From NCBI GenBank assembly GCA_023512835.1, contig CM042091.1:45470284-45534283 (forward strand): a DNA stretch of 64,000 nucleotides. The letters are read 5' to 3'. The DNA comes from Taxillus chinensis. Taxonomy: Eukaryota > Streptophyta > Magnoliopsida > Santalales > Loranthaceae. The first letter of the stretch is position 1; every line of letters starts with the position of its first letter. The notes below the pieces were generated by a model. The model saw nothing but the letters and a program-made list of their open reading frames with translations, searched no databases and was not told where the DNA came from. The position numbers were made by a program, and so were the translations under genes. This document shows, piece by piece, positions 12,155 through 26,977 of this stretch.

Positions 12155-13552
12155 TTGGAGAGATATAGACTCAGTTTGTCATAACCTACCAGCGACAGGC
12201 TAAACATTAGACTCGCAGAGTCAAAGACCCGCAAGGTCGAAGATTCACCATACACTCTTAGCCATCTGAAGCTAATTGAGCTACTCAAAGAAATAAAGTC
12301 GAAGACTTGTAGCTAAGACAACATGCACCAGCTAAGGACACTCTTCTTTTGTGTCACTCGAAGAGTCATAGCAAAGGGTCATAGACTAGCAGAGTCGAAG
12401 ACTCACTTAACAAAGAGTGAACCACATGACTTAAGCCAACCTGCAATCTGCCACCCTCGGATGGTCAGGTGCACTTTAAGAAACCACCAAGTGCCAAAGC
12501 AAAGAGTTGCAGACTCGCAGAGTCGAAGACCATATCATGGGGTGAATTATTCATAACCTGAAATATGCTACGCACGAAAACTCGAAGATAACCAGAGTCG
12601 AAGACTCGCAGAATCTAATGTTGTTGATGCCAGAAACATCATTGTATATCAACGTAGGCTCGACCCAAATATTCGAGCCACCACACCTTCGAGGCAAACT
12701 CACAATACAACATCCATACTTAGCGATATCATCAGTTAGGGTTTGTGTAGTTTGTCTGCACTATCTTGAATAGTCATGCACATTTATTGTTGCATTAATG
12801 ACTATCGACTACCATCAATAGATGGACGACGAAAATCGTTTGTACCAGTATGACCATGCACATGCAGCATGAGCAATAAGATCTGCAGATTTAGAGCAGA
12901 TCAACCCATCCTCTGTACTTCTGCAAATCGAGTAGCAAGAAGTCAAATTATTAGATGGATAGCTAGGCGCACATGCATTTTGACCTTAAGCTAATATCTC
13001 TCACATGGATTAATGGCAATATATGTCAAAATCTCACGGAAAGTGAGGAACACAGAATCCAAGAAATAATATTATGATATTCATTAAAGAAATAACTCTT
13101 GCAGAATCAGAAGCGAGTTCCAATGCTAGAGAGAGAAAGAGTGAGAGAATTCTTCCAAGTACTGTGCGCTGTGATGAACTAAGAACAAGAATAATTTTGA
13201 ACAATTGATCATACACTTCTTGTTCACTAAGATCCAGTACAACTATCCTGTTTCTTCTCTTTGTTGTTTATCCGCGATCAATATCTACTTTAGAACATTT
13301 CAAACGGAGTCAATTGTTCTATATTGACATCTGTAGGAATATTCATTCCAAATCTGAGATCTATCATATCTATAACATTTACTCTCATCTCAGATCTGTT
13401 CGATAGTCCATAAACACTCATACACTTTATTGTCATCTTCTCCATTAATATCCTAGCATAGTTTTCTTTTGTTAACTTAGTCCAGCTAGTAGTCACAAGC
13501 TTCCGCAAAAAGAGTCTATTTACCCCCCTCTAGACACACTTTGGGACCTATA
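12155..13552 (+). repeat. Copia-type LTR, 5'-truncated
   Basis: It matches the solo LTR at 43746-45752 in inverted orientation, including repeated GACTCGCAGAGTCGAAGAC-like motifs and the end CACTTTGGGACCTATA. It is followed directly by a copia primer-binding site. Against the full 2007-bp copy it lacks the 5' ~600 bp. The terminal CA has become TA, so the copy is old. Confidence 0.75.
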
Positions 13553-14735
13553 TTTGGTATTAAAGCAGTTCTACAATTTTGTAGAGATCCCTAATGGTAA
13601 ACAGAGACTCCAGTAGTACAACTCCCGAGCAAGCTCCAGCTCTAGTTCCAATTGAGGAACAACCAAGTCTAGCTCCAATGATGGAACCGACTGGAGAGGA
13701 AGAGCATGATCAACCCAGCACTAGCAGCAGTAGTAAGAAAGAACAAGAAGACCTCTACGATGTCCTCCCTGGCTCATCCTCCCAAGTCCCTATGTGCACA
13801 CCCGCTTGCTTTTCAAAGTGGAAATCAATAATGAGAGCACACCTTAACATGCTCGGCACCTTTCTCTGGGAAGTTATAAAAAATGGACCTTATACGCCAA
13901 AAAGCATGCAAAGAGGCTGTTTATAGACGAAAGACCCAGACAGTTAGTCCAAGGTGGAACAGAGAAAAGTAAAGCTCGGCTTTAAAGTAAAATCCATCCT
14001 TTTCTCTGCGCTCGATGATGACATGTTCATGGATGTGCAGAATCTTAAAATTGCGAAAGAAGTATGGGACAAACTTTGTCTCATTTACGAAGGAGATGAG
14101 AAGATACGTGACAATAAGATTTCCCTGCTCAAACAAGAGTAGGAAGCCTTAGATGTGAATTGAAAGAGTCCTTAGATAGCATCTACAAACGGTTCACAGG
14201 ACTCATCCAACGGATGAAGAGCTACGACGTTGAGATCTCTTAGAAGGACAAAAATGATAAATTTCTGAGATCTTTACCGTTAAGACTGCTTATAAAGACA
14301 TCAGCCATTCGTCAACTGAAGAAATGAAAAACTTGTGCCTTGGAAGCACTATATGGAGACCTCAAAACGTTCGAAATACAAAAAGAAGAACTTGAGGCAT
14401 TTGAAAACCCCTCTAAGAAGAAGGAGAAGTCTGTAACTTTTAAAGCTGATAAACCTAAGAAATCATCCTCTGAGGAGGAAGAAGAAGAAGTTGAAGACCT
14501 TAATACAGATAGCACCTCAGATCAAGAGGTAGCTTTTCTGATCAAGAAGTTGCTGAAGAGAAGGGAGAACTACAGGAGGAAAGCTAGGTAGTTATCCTCT
14601 TCCTACTCCAAGGGAAAGGATAAGGAGAAGTTGCAGTGTTATCACTACAATAGGCTTGGCCACTTCTCTGCCGACTGCCATAAGTTAAAGAGGGAGAAGA
14701 AGGAGTCAGCAGAGCAGAAGAAGAAGACCAAACAC
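13553..14735 (+). pseudogene. Copia retrotransposon leader and broken gag
   Basis: TGGTATTAAAGC (13555-13566) is a slightly changed initiator-Met tRNA primer site (consensus TGGTATCAGAGC). From 13594 a gag-like frame runs in pieces: an acidic Ser/Pro-rich start, then SKWKSIMRAHLNMLGTFLWE and, in another frame, LKIAKEVWDKLCLIYEGDEK, both typical of the copia gag core. An acidic Lys/Glu-rich stretch (14340-14590) leads to a zinc knuckle near 14635-14680 reading CYHYNRLGHFSADC, where the second Cys of CX2CX4HX4C is Tyr. Several stops and frameshifts show it is dead. Similarity ends sharply at 14735, where the next element begins. Confidence 0.75.
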
Positions 14736-17700
14736 TGTCATCATTGGTTTTCGTTCAGGCCCATTTGGGGTGGGCTTAACCGAAACCAATGGTGAAAAAT
14801 AGAGTCGCCACCAACTGTTTTTGGGATATAGTTGGATACCATCTACCTTGAGTAGTAAAAAAATGTGGTCTGCATTATTAGAGAAGGGTTTAGGAGTTGG
14901 TTATGTGTAGGAAAGGATTAGCACCCCTATAGCACCCTTTCGGTATCTATCTTTAGGAGGAGGGAGTTTCTATTTGTTTTCACTGTTTGTTTGAGTTGGA
15001 CTATAAGTCTACCTTTTTTGCGTCTCTAAGTTATTTGTGAAAGTTAAACTTAAATTCAATTTACCCTAAACTTCTAAAGGACATCCTAAAGGTTTTGTTT
15101 TGTTTGTTTTGTATTATAAAACATACCAAAAAAATATATTTATCACCAAAATATTTTGTAATATTCTTTTTTTGTTTGTTTGTTTGTTTGTTTTTTTTGG
15201 AAAATATACCTAATAACACCAAGAAAAAATATCTATAGTATATTACATTTATTTGAATTAAAAAAAAATTACATCTTCTATTTTTTTGTTTTGTTTTTAT
15301 TGGGAAACATACCTAATAAAAATATATTTATATCACTATATCATTATTTGAATAAAAAAATATTTTTACACCTTTTGTTTTTTTTGTTTTTTCTTATTGG
15401 AAAACATACCTAATAAAACCAAGAAAAATATAATTATATCACTATATCATTATTTGAATAAAAAAACATTATTACACCTTTTTGTTTTGTTTTGTTTTAT
15501 TTTATTTTTTAGTAGAAAATATGCCTAATAAAACCATATCACTATATTATTTTTTATATTGATTTGAGTTGAAAAAATATTTTTTACCCTTTTTTGCCAC
15601 AATAAAAGAAACATGCAACATAAATAAATAACTAAACACAAAATTAAACTACTGTGTGGTATGTGTACCAGAATACTAAATATAATCTTCCAGTCCTCTT
15701 TTTTTTTTATCTCTTTTTTTGTTTTTTGTTTTTTTATTTTTACATATTACAATTACATACAACAAAATAAACAAAACAAACAAACAAAATAAAAAACAAT
15801 TACATTGCTTAAATGAAAAAAAAACAAAACAAAGAAACATAAATAATAGAAACGAAATTTAGCAATATAGCACAAAACAGACAATAATAAAGGTAGTGGA
15901 ACCGACTTTATCGATCTTGGTAGCGGCACCACGTACAAGTTATCCTGTTGGCGTCGGTAGTGATGAAAGAACCTCCAAATCTGATGGAAAGCTGTGAACT
16001 CGACCTGTGCAACACGCCGGAGTTTGGATGAAATTTGAAATTGACACCGGAGATGGACTGAAACTTGGGAGGGGTTGGAGATGGTTGGGTTTAATTTGTG
16101 ACTTTAAATGAAGGGAGATCTGTAATGATTTGTTTTGTTTTGTTTTTTTTGTTTAAAGATTGAAAAATGAAAGAAAGAAGGATTTTAGGGAATTTTCGTG
16201 GGATTTTTGGGTTGAAAAATGAAGTTTAATTTTTGGATTTTGGGAAAGAGAGTGAAGAGAAAGGAAGAGAAAAATGGGAATTTTTTTAGGAAAAGCATTT
16301 ATGAGATTGGGTTTGGAGAATAAAGGATAAGAGAATTTTTTGATTTTTATGTTTGCTTTTTTTTCTTTTTTGGAGATCCTAAGGGAGATGGGGAGGTAGG
16401 GTGATGCCTTTTTTTTCTTTTTTTTTCTTTTTTCTTTTTGGGAGTTGATGGAGGTATTGCTGTGGGAGAGAGAGAGAGTGGGTGATTGGAGAGAGAGAGT
16501 AAGTGTGATGATAAGAGAACGTGTGTGGAGAGATGTGAGGACTTGATTTTATTTTTTTTTGGGTTTTGGAGAGTAGAGCTCGTATGAGAGAGGCTTTTTT
16601 TTTTTTTTTTTTTGTTTTGAAGTGAGAGCCCGCAAAAAGAGTGAGGGTGTGTATGTTTTTTTTGGTAGCCTCTTTTTTTTTTTTTTTTTGGGAATTAATG
16701 GATCCTGGAGAGTGATGTAGGTAGGAGACTAAATAAATGAAATTGATATGGATTGAATTCTGGAGACTTAAAAGCAGAACTGGAAAGAGAGGAGTAACAT
16801 GTTTTTGGGAATTAGGAAATAGTACTGGGATTATGTTCCTCTAATTGGGAGTTGCGAGAGATGGGCTTTTTAACAACTGACCTCTTTTTTTTTTTGATGC
16901 AGAGATCCTTTTATATGATGTTGTTGTGCATTTATTGTTATGCATTGATTAGTTCATTTATTGCTGTGCCAGTCATATTAATGTATAGAGGTATGTTAGT
17001 AACGTATATTATTGTTGTGCATTCATTATTGTATTATTGATGTGCATTCATTATTCATTGATTAGTAACGTATATTATTGTTGTTTATTTATTGATGTGC
17101 ATTCATTGATTAGAAATGTATGTAGTTATGTATTAATTAATAACATATATTAAAAAATTAAATAAAAGATTTTGTCAGTATGTCAGATTTTGAAGTGCCA
17201 TTTTATTATATATGTAGTTATGTGTTCACGGCAGCATGGTTTTGCTATTTTTTTTGACTTTTTTATTACATTATATATTATATATGTCTTGTGTTTTTTA
17301 AAAAAAATTTATTAATTAATTTACATAGTATGTATATATATATATATACCTATTATATAGAACGTGGCCAATATTTGCTGGCCACGTTGTTGTTCTTTTT
17401 TTTATATATCTTTTTTCTTTCTTTCTTTTTTTTTTTGGCCTCTTTTTTTACTATTTATTTTTTTGTTTTTTTGTTTTTATTTTGTTAAACTTTATTTTTT
17501 TCTCTTTTTTTGTTTTTTAATATATAATAAACTATTTTTTTTGTTTTTTATTTGTAAAGATTCTTTTATTTTTTTTATTATTATTCTATTTTATTGCGGC
17601 CTGTGAACAGTACCTATGCATGTGATTTTTTAAAAAAGAATTTGTCAGTTTTTGTTAATGAATTTGTTATTATAATAATAAGGAAACAAAATAAAATAAG

Positions 17701-18203
17701 CAAATATATAATTAATTAATTTAAAAAAAACTATCTGAGTAGTGCCCCTTTTTTTTTGAAAACTGACAAACTGTCGGCGGATACTGTCTATGAACAGTAT
17801 CCGATTTTTTTATTCTTTTTGTTGTTTTTTGTTTTTTTAAATATAGGCAATATATATATATATATCAAAATTCTTAAAATGACGAGAGGATCATAATAGT
17901 GAGGTTCGTGACCTGATACGGAGTGTCGTTTAATATAAGTTGCCAGTCTATCCCCAATAGCAGTCCAAACACAGTTTTGACCATGATTTTTTCGTTTGAC
18001 CTCGGATTTGAGTGTAGTCGATGGTGTTAATCCTCAAATTTGATTTTCTATCACCGCGACTGTCTTTTTCATATCGTTTGTCTCAACGGCCATGCCTCTT
18101 TATTTATTTATCTACATAAAGTGAGTGATAGATAGGAAAGAAATATAAAGCTGAAAAGGAATATATATATGTTCAACCCAGACAAAATAAGGTCTAATAG
18201 CTA
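14736..18203 (-). repeat. Long T-rich LTR of the Tat/Ogre-like element
   Basis: About 3.5 kb, starting TGTCATCATTGG on the plus strand. 14790-14960 contains GAGTCGCCACCAACTG and GGATTAGCACCCC, motifs that recur in plant gypsy LTRs. 15050-17860 is full of poly-T and TTTTG runs with GAACAGTA motifs. Short frames here are low-complexity artefacts. The inner boundary is uncertain. Confidence 0.45.
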
Positions 18204-18373
18204 CCCCTCTTTGTGCATTGTTTGTAGACAAACAGTGTACAAAGAGAAAAGGAAATCATTTTGGATGGGTTGGAGCATTTACCTGACTTACCTAACGCTG
18301 AAGCAGAGTAAGATGTTGTGGTTGGATATGTCCCCAAGAATAAAAAGGGGCTTCTCAGATCGGTGAAATATGA

Positions 18374-18806
18374 ACAATTTTGAAAAGGCATCTAAGGCTA
18401 ACAATAATTGAAAAGGCATCCAAGGCCCAACATGAATAGAAAAGGCATCTAAGGCCTAGCAGGAATTGAAAAGGCATTCAAGGCCTGACAGAAATTAAAA
18501 AGACGTTTAAAGCCTAACAGGAATTGAAAAAGCATCAAGGGCCTAACAGGAATTGAAAAAGGCATCCAAGGACTAATAGAAATTGAAAGGGCATCCAAGG
18601 CCCAACATGAATGGAAAAGGCATCTAAGGCCTGACAGAAATTGAAAAGGTATCCAAAGCCCAACAGGAATTGAAAAAGGCATTCGAAGCTTAACGAGAAT
18701 TGAAAAGACATCCAGGGCCTAATAGAAATTGAAAAGGCATCCAAGGCCTAACAGGAATTGAAAAGGCATCCAAAGCCTGACAGAAAAGGCATCTAAGGCC
18801 TAGACA
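18374..18806. repeat. 29-bp minisatellite, about 15 units
   Basis: Units of the type AACAGGAATTGAAAAGGCA followed by TCCAAGGCCT repeat head to tail with 10-20% variation and occasional 28- or 30-bp units. Because 29 is not a multiple of 3, each unit shifts frame, so it does not code for a repeat protein. Confidence 0.9.
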
Positions 18807-20169
18807 AAGGTAAATGATTGTTGAAGAAAGCTGCTAAGGACCCACTATGGGCTCCTTTTACTAGTTCACTCAAGGAGATCGCTCTACGAGGTTACCCAAA
18901 ACAGAAAGATTATCGTTTGTTTTTCGAAAGGGTACTTTTAGAGTTTGGGGAAATGGCCAAGGAAGACTTATTGAGTTAAACAAAGGAAGTATTTAGGGCT
19001 TGATGAGAAGCTTGCTGAGGATGAGCTCTTGGGATCTTTAGAGGCGATAATGTCCCTAAAATTGCAAAAAATGTTGAATGTATGCAAATAATGGATGGAA
19101 TATAATGTGATGTGTGCGGGGATCCATGCTGAGAGATTCCATTTATCTATATTTCCAGGGGCTAAGGATTTATCTCAATGCTGCTAGAGAGTTCAACTGA
19201 CATCCAACTTATTGGGGACCTCTTTTTCCTCTTTGGCTAGGGAGACCTTTCCATCTTCCTGGGGAGCTCCCTTTTTATGGATGGAAGGCTTGTTTGATTT
19301 AGCCCCGCTGTGTTGAGGAGCTTGACTTGAGTGTAGACTAGAGATATTGGTACTCTATGTTGAGGAGCTTGACTTGTTTGAGGTTTTTAAGCTTGACCTT
19401 ACTCATAAGGCAATGCCAAAGGAGCTTACTAGGAATTTATAAATTCTAATTAACTGTATGAAGTGAAGTTGATGAACATTCTTGGGGGACAAAAAGGATT
19501 TTGATGGTTCAATTCCAAAAACATATTTATATCATAGAAAGTGTCACTTGTTATAATCCGATAAATAGAATTACAAGTCTTTAAAAGCATAATGTACAAA
19601 TTTGATTCGAGTGTGCCTCAAGTTTGATTAAGTTTTCCATTGTTTGCAACTGTTGCTTCTAGATGATGTTGTTTCTACTGTTTGCAAAGGATCCTGTTTT
19701 ATGTCACTATGATCCTTTTAGATTCTGATTGATTTCGCCTTTCAGGATTTGTTGTTGGCTTTGTATTTTACCTTTGATGCCCTTTCGGGCTTTTACCAAG
19801 TTCACCTTTGCTTTCTTCTTTGTCTTTTGCTGGAGCTTTGTATTTTACCCTTGGTGCCCTTTCAGGTTTTTACCAAGTCCGCTCATTGTTGTCATGCTCC
19901 TTCTATGTTTCATTGGGAATAAAATCAAGTGGCCAAAAGGGAAATGGGATACGATGCATGGGTATTTGGTTATGAGTCTTGTCGAGGGATATGTCTTGGC
20001 TATGGGTGCAGATGGATAACATTAGCTAATGTATTCTTAGCTAGGGACGAGAGGCTTTATTATCTGTTCTTTTGTTTGTGTAGTAAATACAAAGGACATG
20101 GATAAAGGAAGTGGTATGGGAGAGAGAAAAGGATTGATGAAATTCCCAATTTTGACATAAAGATGAATT
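18807..20169 (-). other. Presumed 3' untranslated region of the gypsy element
   Basis: No coding similarity is seen. A short duplicated segment (TTTGTATTTTACC then TGCCCTTTC.GG TTTTACCAAG) occurs at about 19760 and 19835. Confidence 0.35.
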
Positions 20170-20406
20170 TTAAGCATAAAACTTTTTGATAGCATCACTA
20201 TTCACCAGGTTAGGAAGCTTATCTCCATCCATTTTGGCAAGGATCAATGCGCTTTCTGAGAATACTTTTTTTACAACATATGAGCCTTCATAACTGGGAG
20301 TCCATTTGCCTTTATGGTCGTGTTGAATTAGTAAGATTTTCTTGAGGACGAGATCACTCTCTTGAAAGCTTTTGGGCTTCACCTTTTTATTATAATTGTT
20401 CATCAT
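20170..20406 (-). pseudogene. Gypsy pol fragment, integrase C-terminal end
   Basis: The minus-strand frame has YNKKVKPKSFQESDLVLKKI, GKWTPSYEGSYVVKK, then ALILAKMDGDKLPN and VNSDAIKKFYA. This matches the very C-terminus of gypsy (Tat/Ogre-type) polyproteins. Only about 78 residues remain, and upstream pol is missing. Confidence 0.75.
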
Positions 20407-20486
20407 TCTTTATTGATACTTGAAAGGAATTATGGATTTTGGTATTTTTTTAGAAGAAATCAACTCATTTGGCAAAGTTAAAAGCC

Positions 20487-21000
20487 TATAATGACAGTGA
20501 CTATGTTGGCGATGTGGAGGATAGAAAAAGCACAAGTGGCTATGTTTTCCTCTTGAGTTCTAGTGCCCTGGAGTTCAAAGAAACAGCCATTAATAACATT
20601 ATCCATTATTGAAGATGAATTTATTACAGGTGTTGTATGTGCTTATCAAGCTATCTGGATGAAACGTGATCTAGAGGCTATTGGTTTTGAAGAAGACTAA
20701 TATCCACTGTGATAACATTTCCACTATAAAGCTATCAAAGAACCCTATTTTACATGGTTGCAGCAAATATATTGATGTTCGATTTCATTTCTTGTGAAAT
20801 TTGTATGATGAAGAGGTTATCTCACTAGTATATTATAGTAGCACAGACCAAATTGCCAATATCATGACAAAATCGTTGAAGTTTGATGCCTTTAAGAAGT
20901 TGTGCACTGCTTTAGGGATGTGTAGTCTTGGAGCTATAAGCTAATTTGGTAAGCTCTTATAGATTGGTCGCTACTCTGTAAATGTTGTTGATGCTATTCT
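20487..21000 (+). pseudogene. Copia pol fragment, RNase H end
   Basis: Scattered frames encode SDYVGDVEDRKSTSGYVF, then an AVWMKRDLE-like piece, CDNISTIKLSKNP, IDVRFHFL and TDQIANIMTKSLKFDAFKKL. These are the hallmarks of the copia RNase H domain in the right order. Frameshifts and stops separate them. The 3' flank does not match the copia LTR at 12155, so this is probably a different element from the gag remnant. Confidence 0.75.
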
Positions 21001-21041
21001 GTTGATCGATGAAATATACAAATTGACTTACGGGAGGAATT

Positions 21042-21240
21042 TGAAGAGTCAAGTCAAACAATCAATGTGTTTTAGTTGACTCATTGTTATTTGGTTGTAA
21101 TTTTTGTTTGAGTCGTCGTGTTGTTACATTGTTAATTTGAATAAGCTAGTTTAGCTGTAAGCATGTAAAGAATATAAATAGTTATTTGTTTAATAAACTA
21201 GATCTTTTCTTCACCATCTTCAAGCTCTCTAAACAGTTCA
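21042..21240 (+). repeat. Possible 3' LTR remnant of the copia fragment
   Basis: It follows a purine-rich GGGAGGAA tract directly downstream of the RNase H fragment and contains TATAAATAG and AATAAACTAG, LTR-like promoter and poly(A) signals. No second LTR is present to confirm it. Confidence 0.35.
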
Positions 21241-21589
21241 AGTTTAGATATGAGGTCAAATTTCACCCCACAAATGACAAATCATTATTCTTGAAATGAA
21301 ACCAGGTTTTAATCGCTAATGCAAAGGTCTCTCCCTCCAATAGAATTCGAGATATTTTGGGATTAGGGATCATACCTCTATAAATGATTCATTTTGCATT
21401 CCTTGGAGGTTTATGGAACAACAATCTCAAGCCAGTAATTTGTCTCCATTTCACAAATAGCCTTACAATAATCTAGAAGCGCATCAACGTTAAATGGTCA
21501 TTGGGATGGTTGGAATGAGTTTCAAAATGAAGTTTTTTTTGGCTGTGGCTGAACTCCTTAGAAGTGAGAGGCTGGGGTTTAATAAGTTA

Positions 21590-21814
21590 GGGCATATTTG
21601 TTTCACCTGATTTCTGTTTTTGTTTTCAAAATGTGATAGCTGTTTTTGAGTATAAAAAACATAAAAGTGAAAACAATAAAATGTTATTTTCATTCTTTAG
21701 GACATAAAAAATGAAAACAAATTTTTGTTGTTTTCAATTTTATATTTTTTATACTCAAAAATAGCTATCACATTTTGAAAACAAAAATAGAAAACACTAC
21801 AACCAAACATGCCC
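21590..21814. mobile_element. Hairpin MITE with TTA target duplication
   Basis: The 225-bp element is a nearly perfect foldback. The left arm includes GTTTTCAAAATGTGATAGCT and the right arm its inverse. The ends are GGGCATATTTG and CCAAACATGCCC, flanked by TTA on both sides (21587-21589, 21815-21817). Tourist-like PIF/Harbinger MITE. A relative is at 33186. Confidence 0.8.
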
Positions 21815-21817
21815 TTA

Positions 21818-22643
21818 TATGCTAGTTTGGAAGATCCCAAATTCTGAATGCCAAAATCCAGCAGAACCTTCGGGGTGTGATACTCGTCCAAGAAAATTTC
21901 TTTGCCTTGCTTGCAATGGTGGACGCAAAACCAGAGACGTTGCTATGCAGTTTGTGTACTTGTGCTCACGAGGATGGGACTGACTGTTACTGGCCTCGTT
22001 GGGGATTGTTAGTGCAGATCCGGCAACAGCAGATTGGGATGATACAGTTGCAGCACGTGACAGCTATTGTCGTAGCAGGAGACTCAACGATGACGACACA
22101 GGAAGGAGGAAAAAAAACGCAAAATTTTAATCCATGTACCAAATACAATACTTTTAAAAATCGCAATTTAATTATGCAATCAAAACCTCGCATCAAATAT
22201 ATTTCTTTCACAATCTTCAATTTAAATCAGCCTTTAAACTTTAATTTCAACGAAGAAATAAGTCAACCAAAACTAAAAACACATACCAATCCATCATGTG
22301 AAAAGTTTCGCACAAATTTAAGTAAAATAAACTGCATTATTTTTATCAAAATAATATCTTTTTAATTAATAAATTTTTAATCAAAATAATATCATTTTAA
22401 TAAAAATAAAAAAACTACAATTTTAAGAACTGCAAATAAGAATATGCCTGTTAAGATATTAAAATCAAGTGATAAATATAAATATCCGGAAAATAAACGC
22501 CATAAAAATGTTGAAGGTTGTAGTTCCCAACGAAACCAAGCATATCATTAGCGTTGCACTCGACAACGAAAATCTAAAATCAATAAACACAGAACAAGAA
22601 GTTTTGAACTGCTAAGCATCACCAAATCTCTCATAAAGCCCTA
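21818..22643. other. Intergenic DNA and RPL8 3' flank
   Basis: No gene is recognised. The last ~100 bases are probably the RPL8 3' untranslated region. Confidence 0.4.
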
Positions 22644-25291
<2,648 letters not shown>

Positions 25292-25297
25292 TTTCCT

Positions 25298-25380
25298 AGG
25301 GTTTGGTTCGGTTCAGTACGCAGAACTGCGCTGCTGCGGCTCTGGGGAGGAATGTGGAGAAGAGAACGGAGATAGGGTTT
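25298..25380 (-). promoter_or_regulatory. Telo-box motifs of the RPL8 promoter/leader
   Basis: AAACCCTA occurs twice on the minus strand, at 25305-25298 and 25380-25373, just upstream of the start codon. Telo-boxes are enriched in plant ribosomal protein promoters and support coordinated expression with other translation genes. Confidence 0.65.
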
Positions 25381-25506
25381 ATGTACGGGGGAGGAGATCT
25401 GGCTGCGTTGCCCTACCGTCTGTTTGGTTACGACGTTAATTTGGTTCTCGTTCGGAATAAGGTATTGGGATTGTGCAATTTCATCCTTTCTCTTTTCTTA
25501 TTTTAA

Positions 25507-26883
25507 TTTCCGTAAAATATATGCTGATTTCTTCTAATTTGGTATTATTCATAGCCAAAATTACATAATTTTAGTTAGTGGAACATCAAAATTATCTTTT
25601 TTTTATGCCACATATTTGTATAATATAATACCGGATATGAAGGAGAACTCAAATTTCGTAAGTATAATTTTATTGTTTAACATAGCTTTTATACATGAAA
25701 TAATATTGTTTATGTAAAAATCATATAATTTTATTTACTATTTAATTGAGTTATCATTCATAATTTGTTTCCTCTATTTTATATTAATATATGTGTTCAA
25801 ACTAATCTTCCTTACACAACTATCGACTTGGTAATCTACTTTACCATAAAGAGGTGATAAAAGAGATTAATTAACCAAGCCCCTTGTCATAATAATAATA
25901 AAAATTATTTTACCATCAAATCAGTATGTTTTTATAAGCATAAAATATATTCCTTTCTGGAAATCTAGTATCTATTTGATTGGATAATATTATTTTTAAA
26001 AATAATTATTTATAAATGATGTAAATTTATTTGAGCCTACAGTTTTTAAAAATAATCTTATTTTAAAAAATAATAAAGATAAGTCGAATAAACAAAACCA
26101 CAGCAAAATACAACAATATTATTCAAAACAAAATCATAAATTATTATTCAATTGAAATGAATTTAAAAAAAAAAGACCTACAATTTTTAGTTGCTAATAA
26201 AAAGTTTTAACCACAGCAAAAGTGCACCAGTTATGCTTTTTAACCAATTCATATATAAATAAAAAAATAACTCTTTACAAATAATACATATACACATTTA
26301 AATAATTCATATATAAATAAAAAATTATTCATATGTAAATATAAAATACAAAATAATATTGGAGATGCTCTGAGTACATCATGATTTGGAGTTATCCAGT
26401 CTTTTATTTAAAAAAAAAAACATAAAACTCACCTACTCATCTTTTACACCGCATAAATTCCTTTTACCCATACAATATATGACCATTTTTATACCATATT
26501 AAAAAAAATAAATACATCTACTGATCTAAATGAAATAAAGTGCAACTATATTGGCTATTGAGGATGTATAATCACGTAGTAAGTTCGCATCTTATCTTAC
26601 ATCCCAAAATGACAGCCCCATAATAACATAGATGTAGTGAATCACAACTTTGGCACTCCAAGAAATTTGCTTTCTGGGCTTAATCCTTGCATTTGACATT
26701 AAGCACAATTTAATGTGAACCGACAACTACATCTATGCATGTTTCCCCTGCAAATTACGAATACTAATATATACAATGTTGACAAATATAAACTCCCAAG
26801 TCCCAACCTCACCTCATGTGTCAATTTATCAAAAAATTTGGTGTTTAATTGCAGTGACTATCATCTGTTTTTGTCTGATTTTT
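25507..26883. other. AT-rich intergenic DNA with MITE remnants
   Basis: No gene is visible between RPL8 and the GRAS gene. GGAGATGCTCTGAG near 26360 resembles a decayed MITE end. Confidence 0.4.
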
Positions 26884-26884
26884 C

Positions 26885-26977
26885 TCAATGCCAAGCTGAA
26901 GCCGATATGATACTCCCCATCTTTCCATCCTAGCAATGCCAAGCCGAAGCCGATATGATATTCCTATTTTTCCATCC
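26885..26977. repeat. 47-bp tandem duplication across the GRAS stop codon
   Basis: Read on the minus strand, a unit starting GGATGGAAA and containing ATCATATCGGCTTC then GCTTGGCATTG occurs at 26977-26931 and again at 26930-26885 with a few substitutions. The first copy encodes the present C-terminus. The second lies in the 3' untranslated region. Confidence 0.85.

Larger units (their letters stand above)
14736..20450 (-). mobile_element. 3' part of a Tat/Ogre-like gypsy retrotransposon, minus strand
   Basis: Read on the minus strand the order is integrase C-terminus (20406-20170), a long 3' untranslated region with a 29-bp tandem repeat (18806-18374), a probable polypurine tract AAAGAGGGG (18212-18204), then a very long T-rich LTR ending ...GATGACA at 14736. 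Long LTRs and tandem repeats in the 3' UTR are known traits of the Tat lineage. The 5' part of the element is absent: sequence beyond 20450 belongs to a copia element. It was probably inserted in the copia gag at 14735. Confidence 0.55.

Noticed and set aside
17291..17606. Hydrophobic Phe/Leu-rich frames resembling membrane proteins
   Set aside because: Translation of poly-T runs in an LTR.
18374..18806. Regular short repeats resembling a CRISPR array
   Set aside because: Units are contiguous 29-bp tandem repeats with no unique spacers, in a plant retrotransposon.
21877..22365. 162-codon plus-strand frame
   Set aside because: Second half is AT-rich low complexity and the first half matches no family; not supported as a gene.
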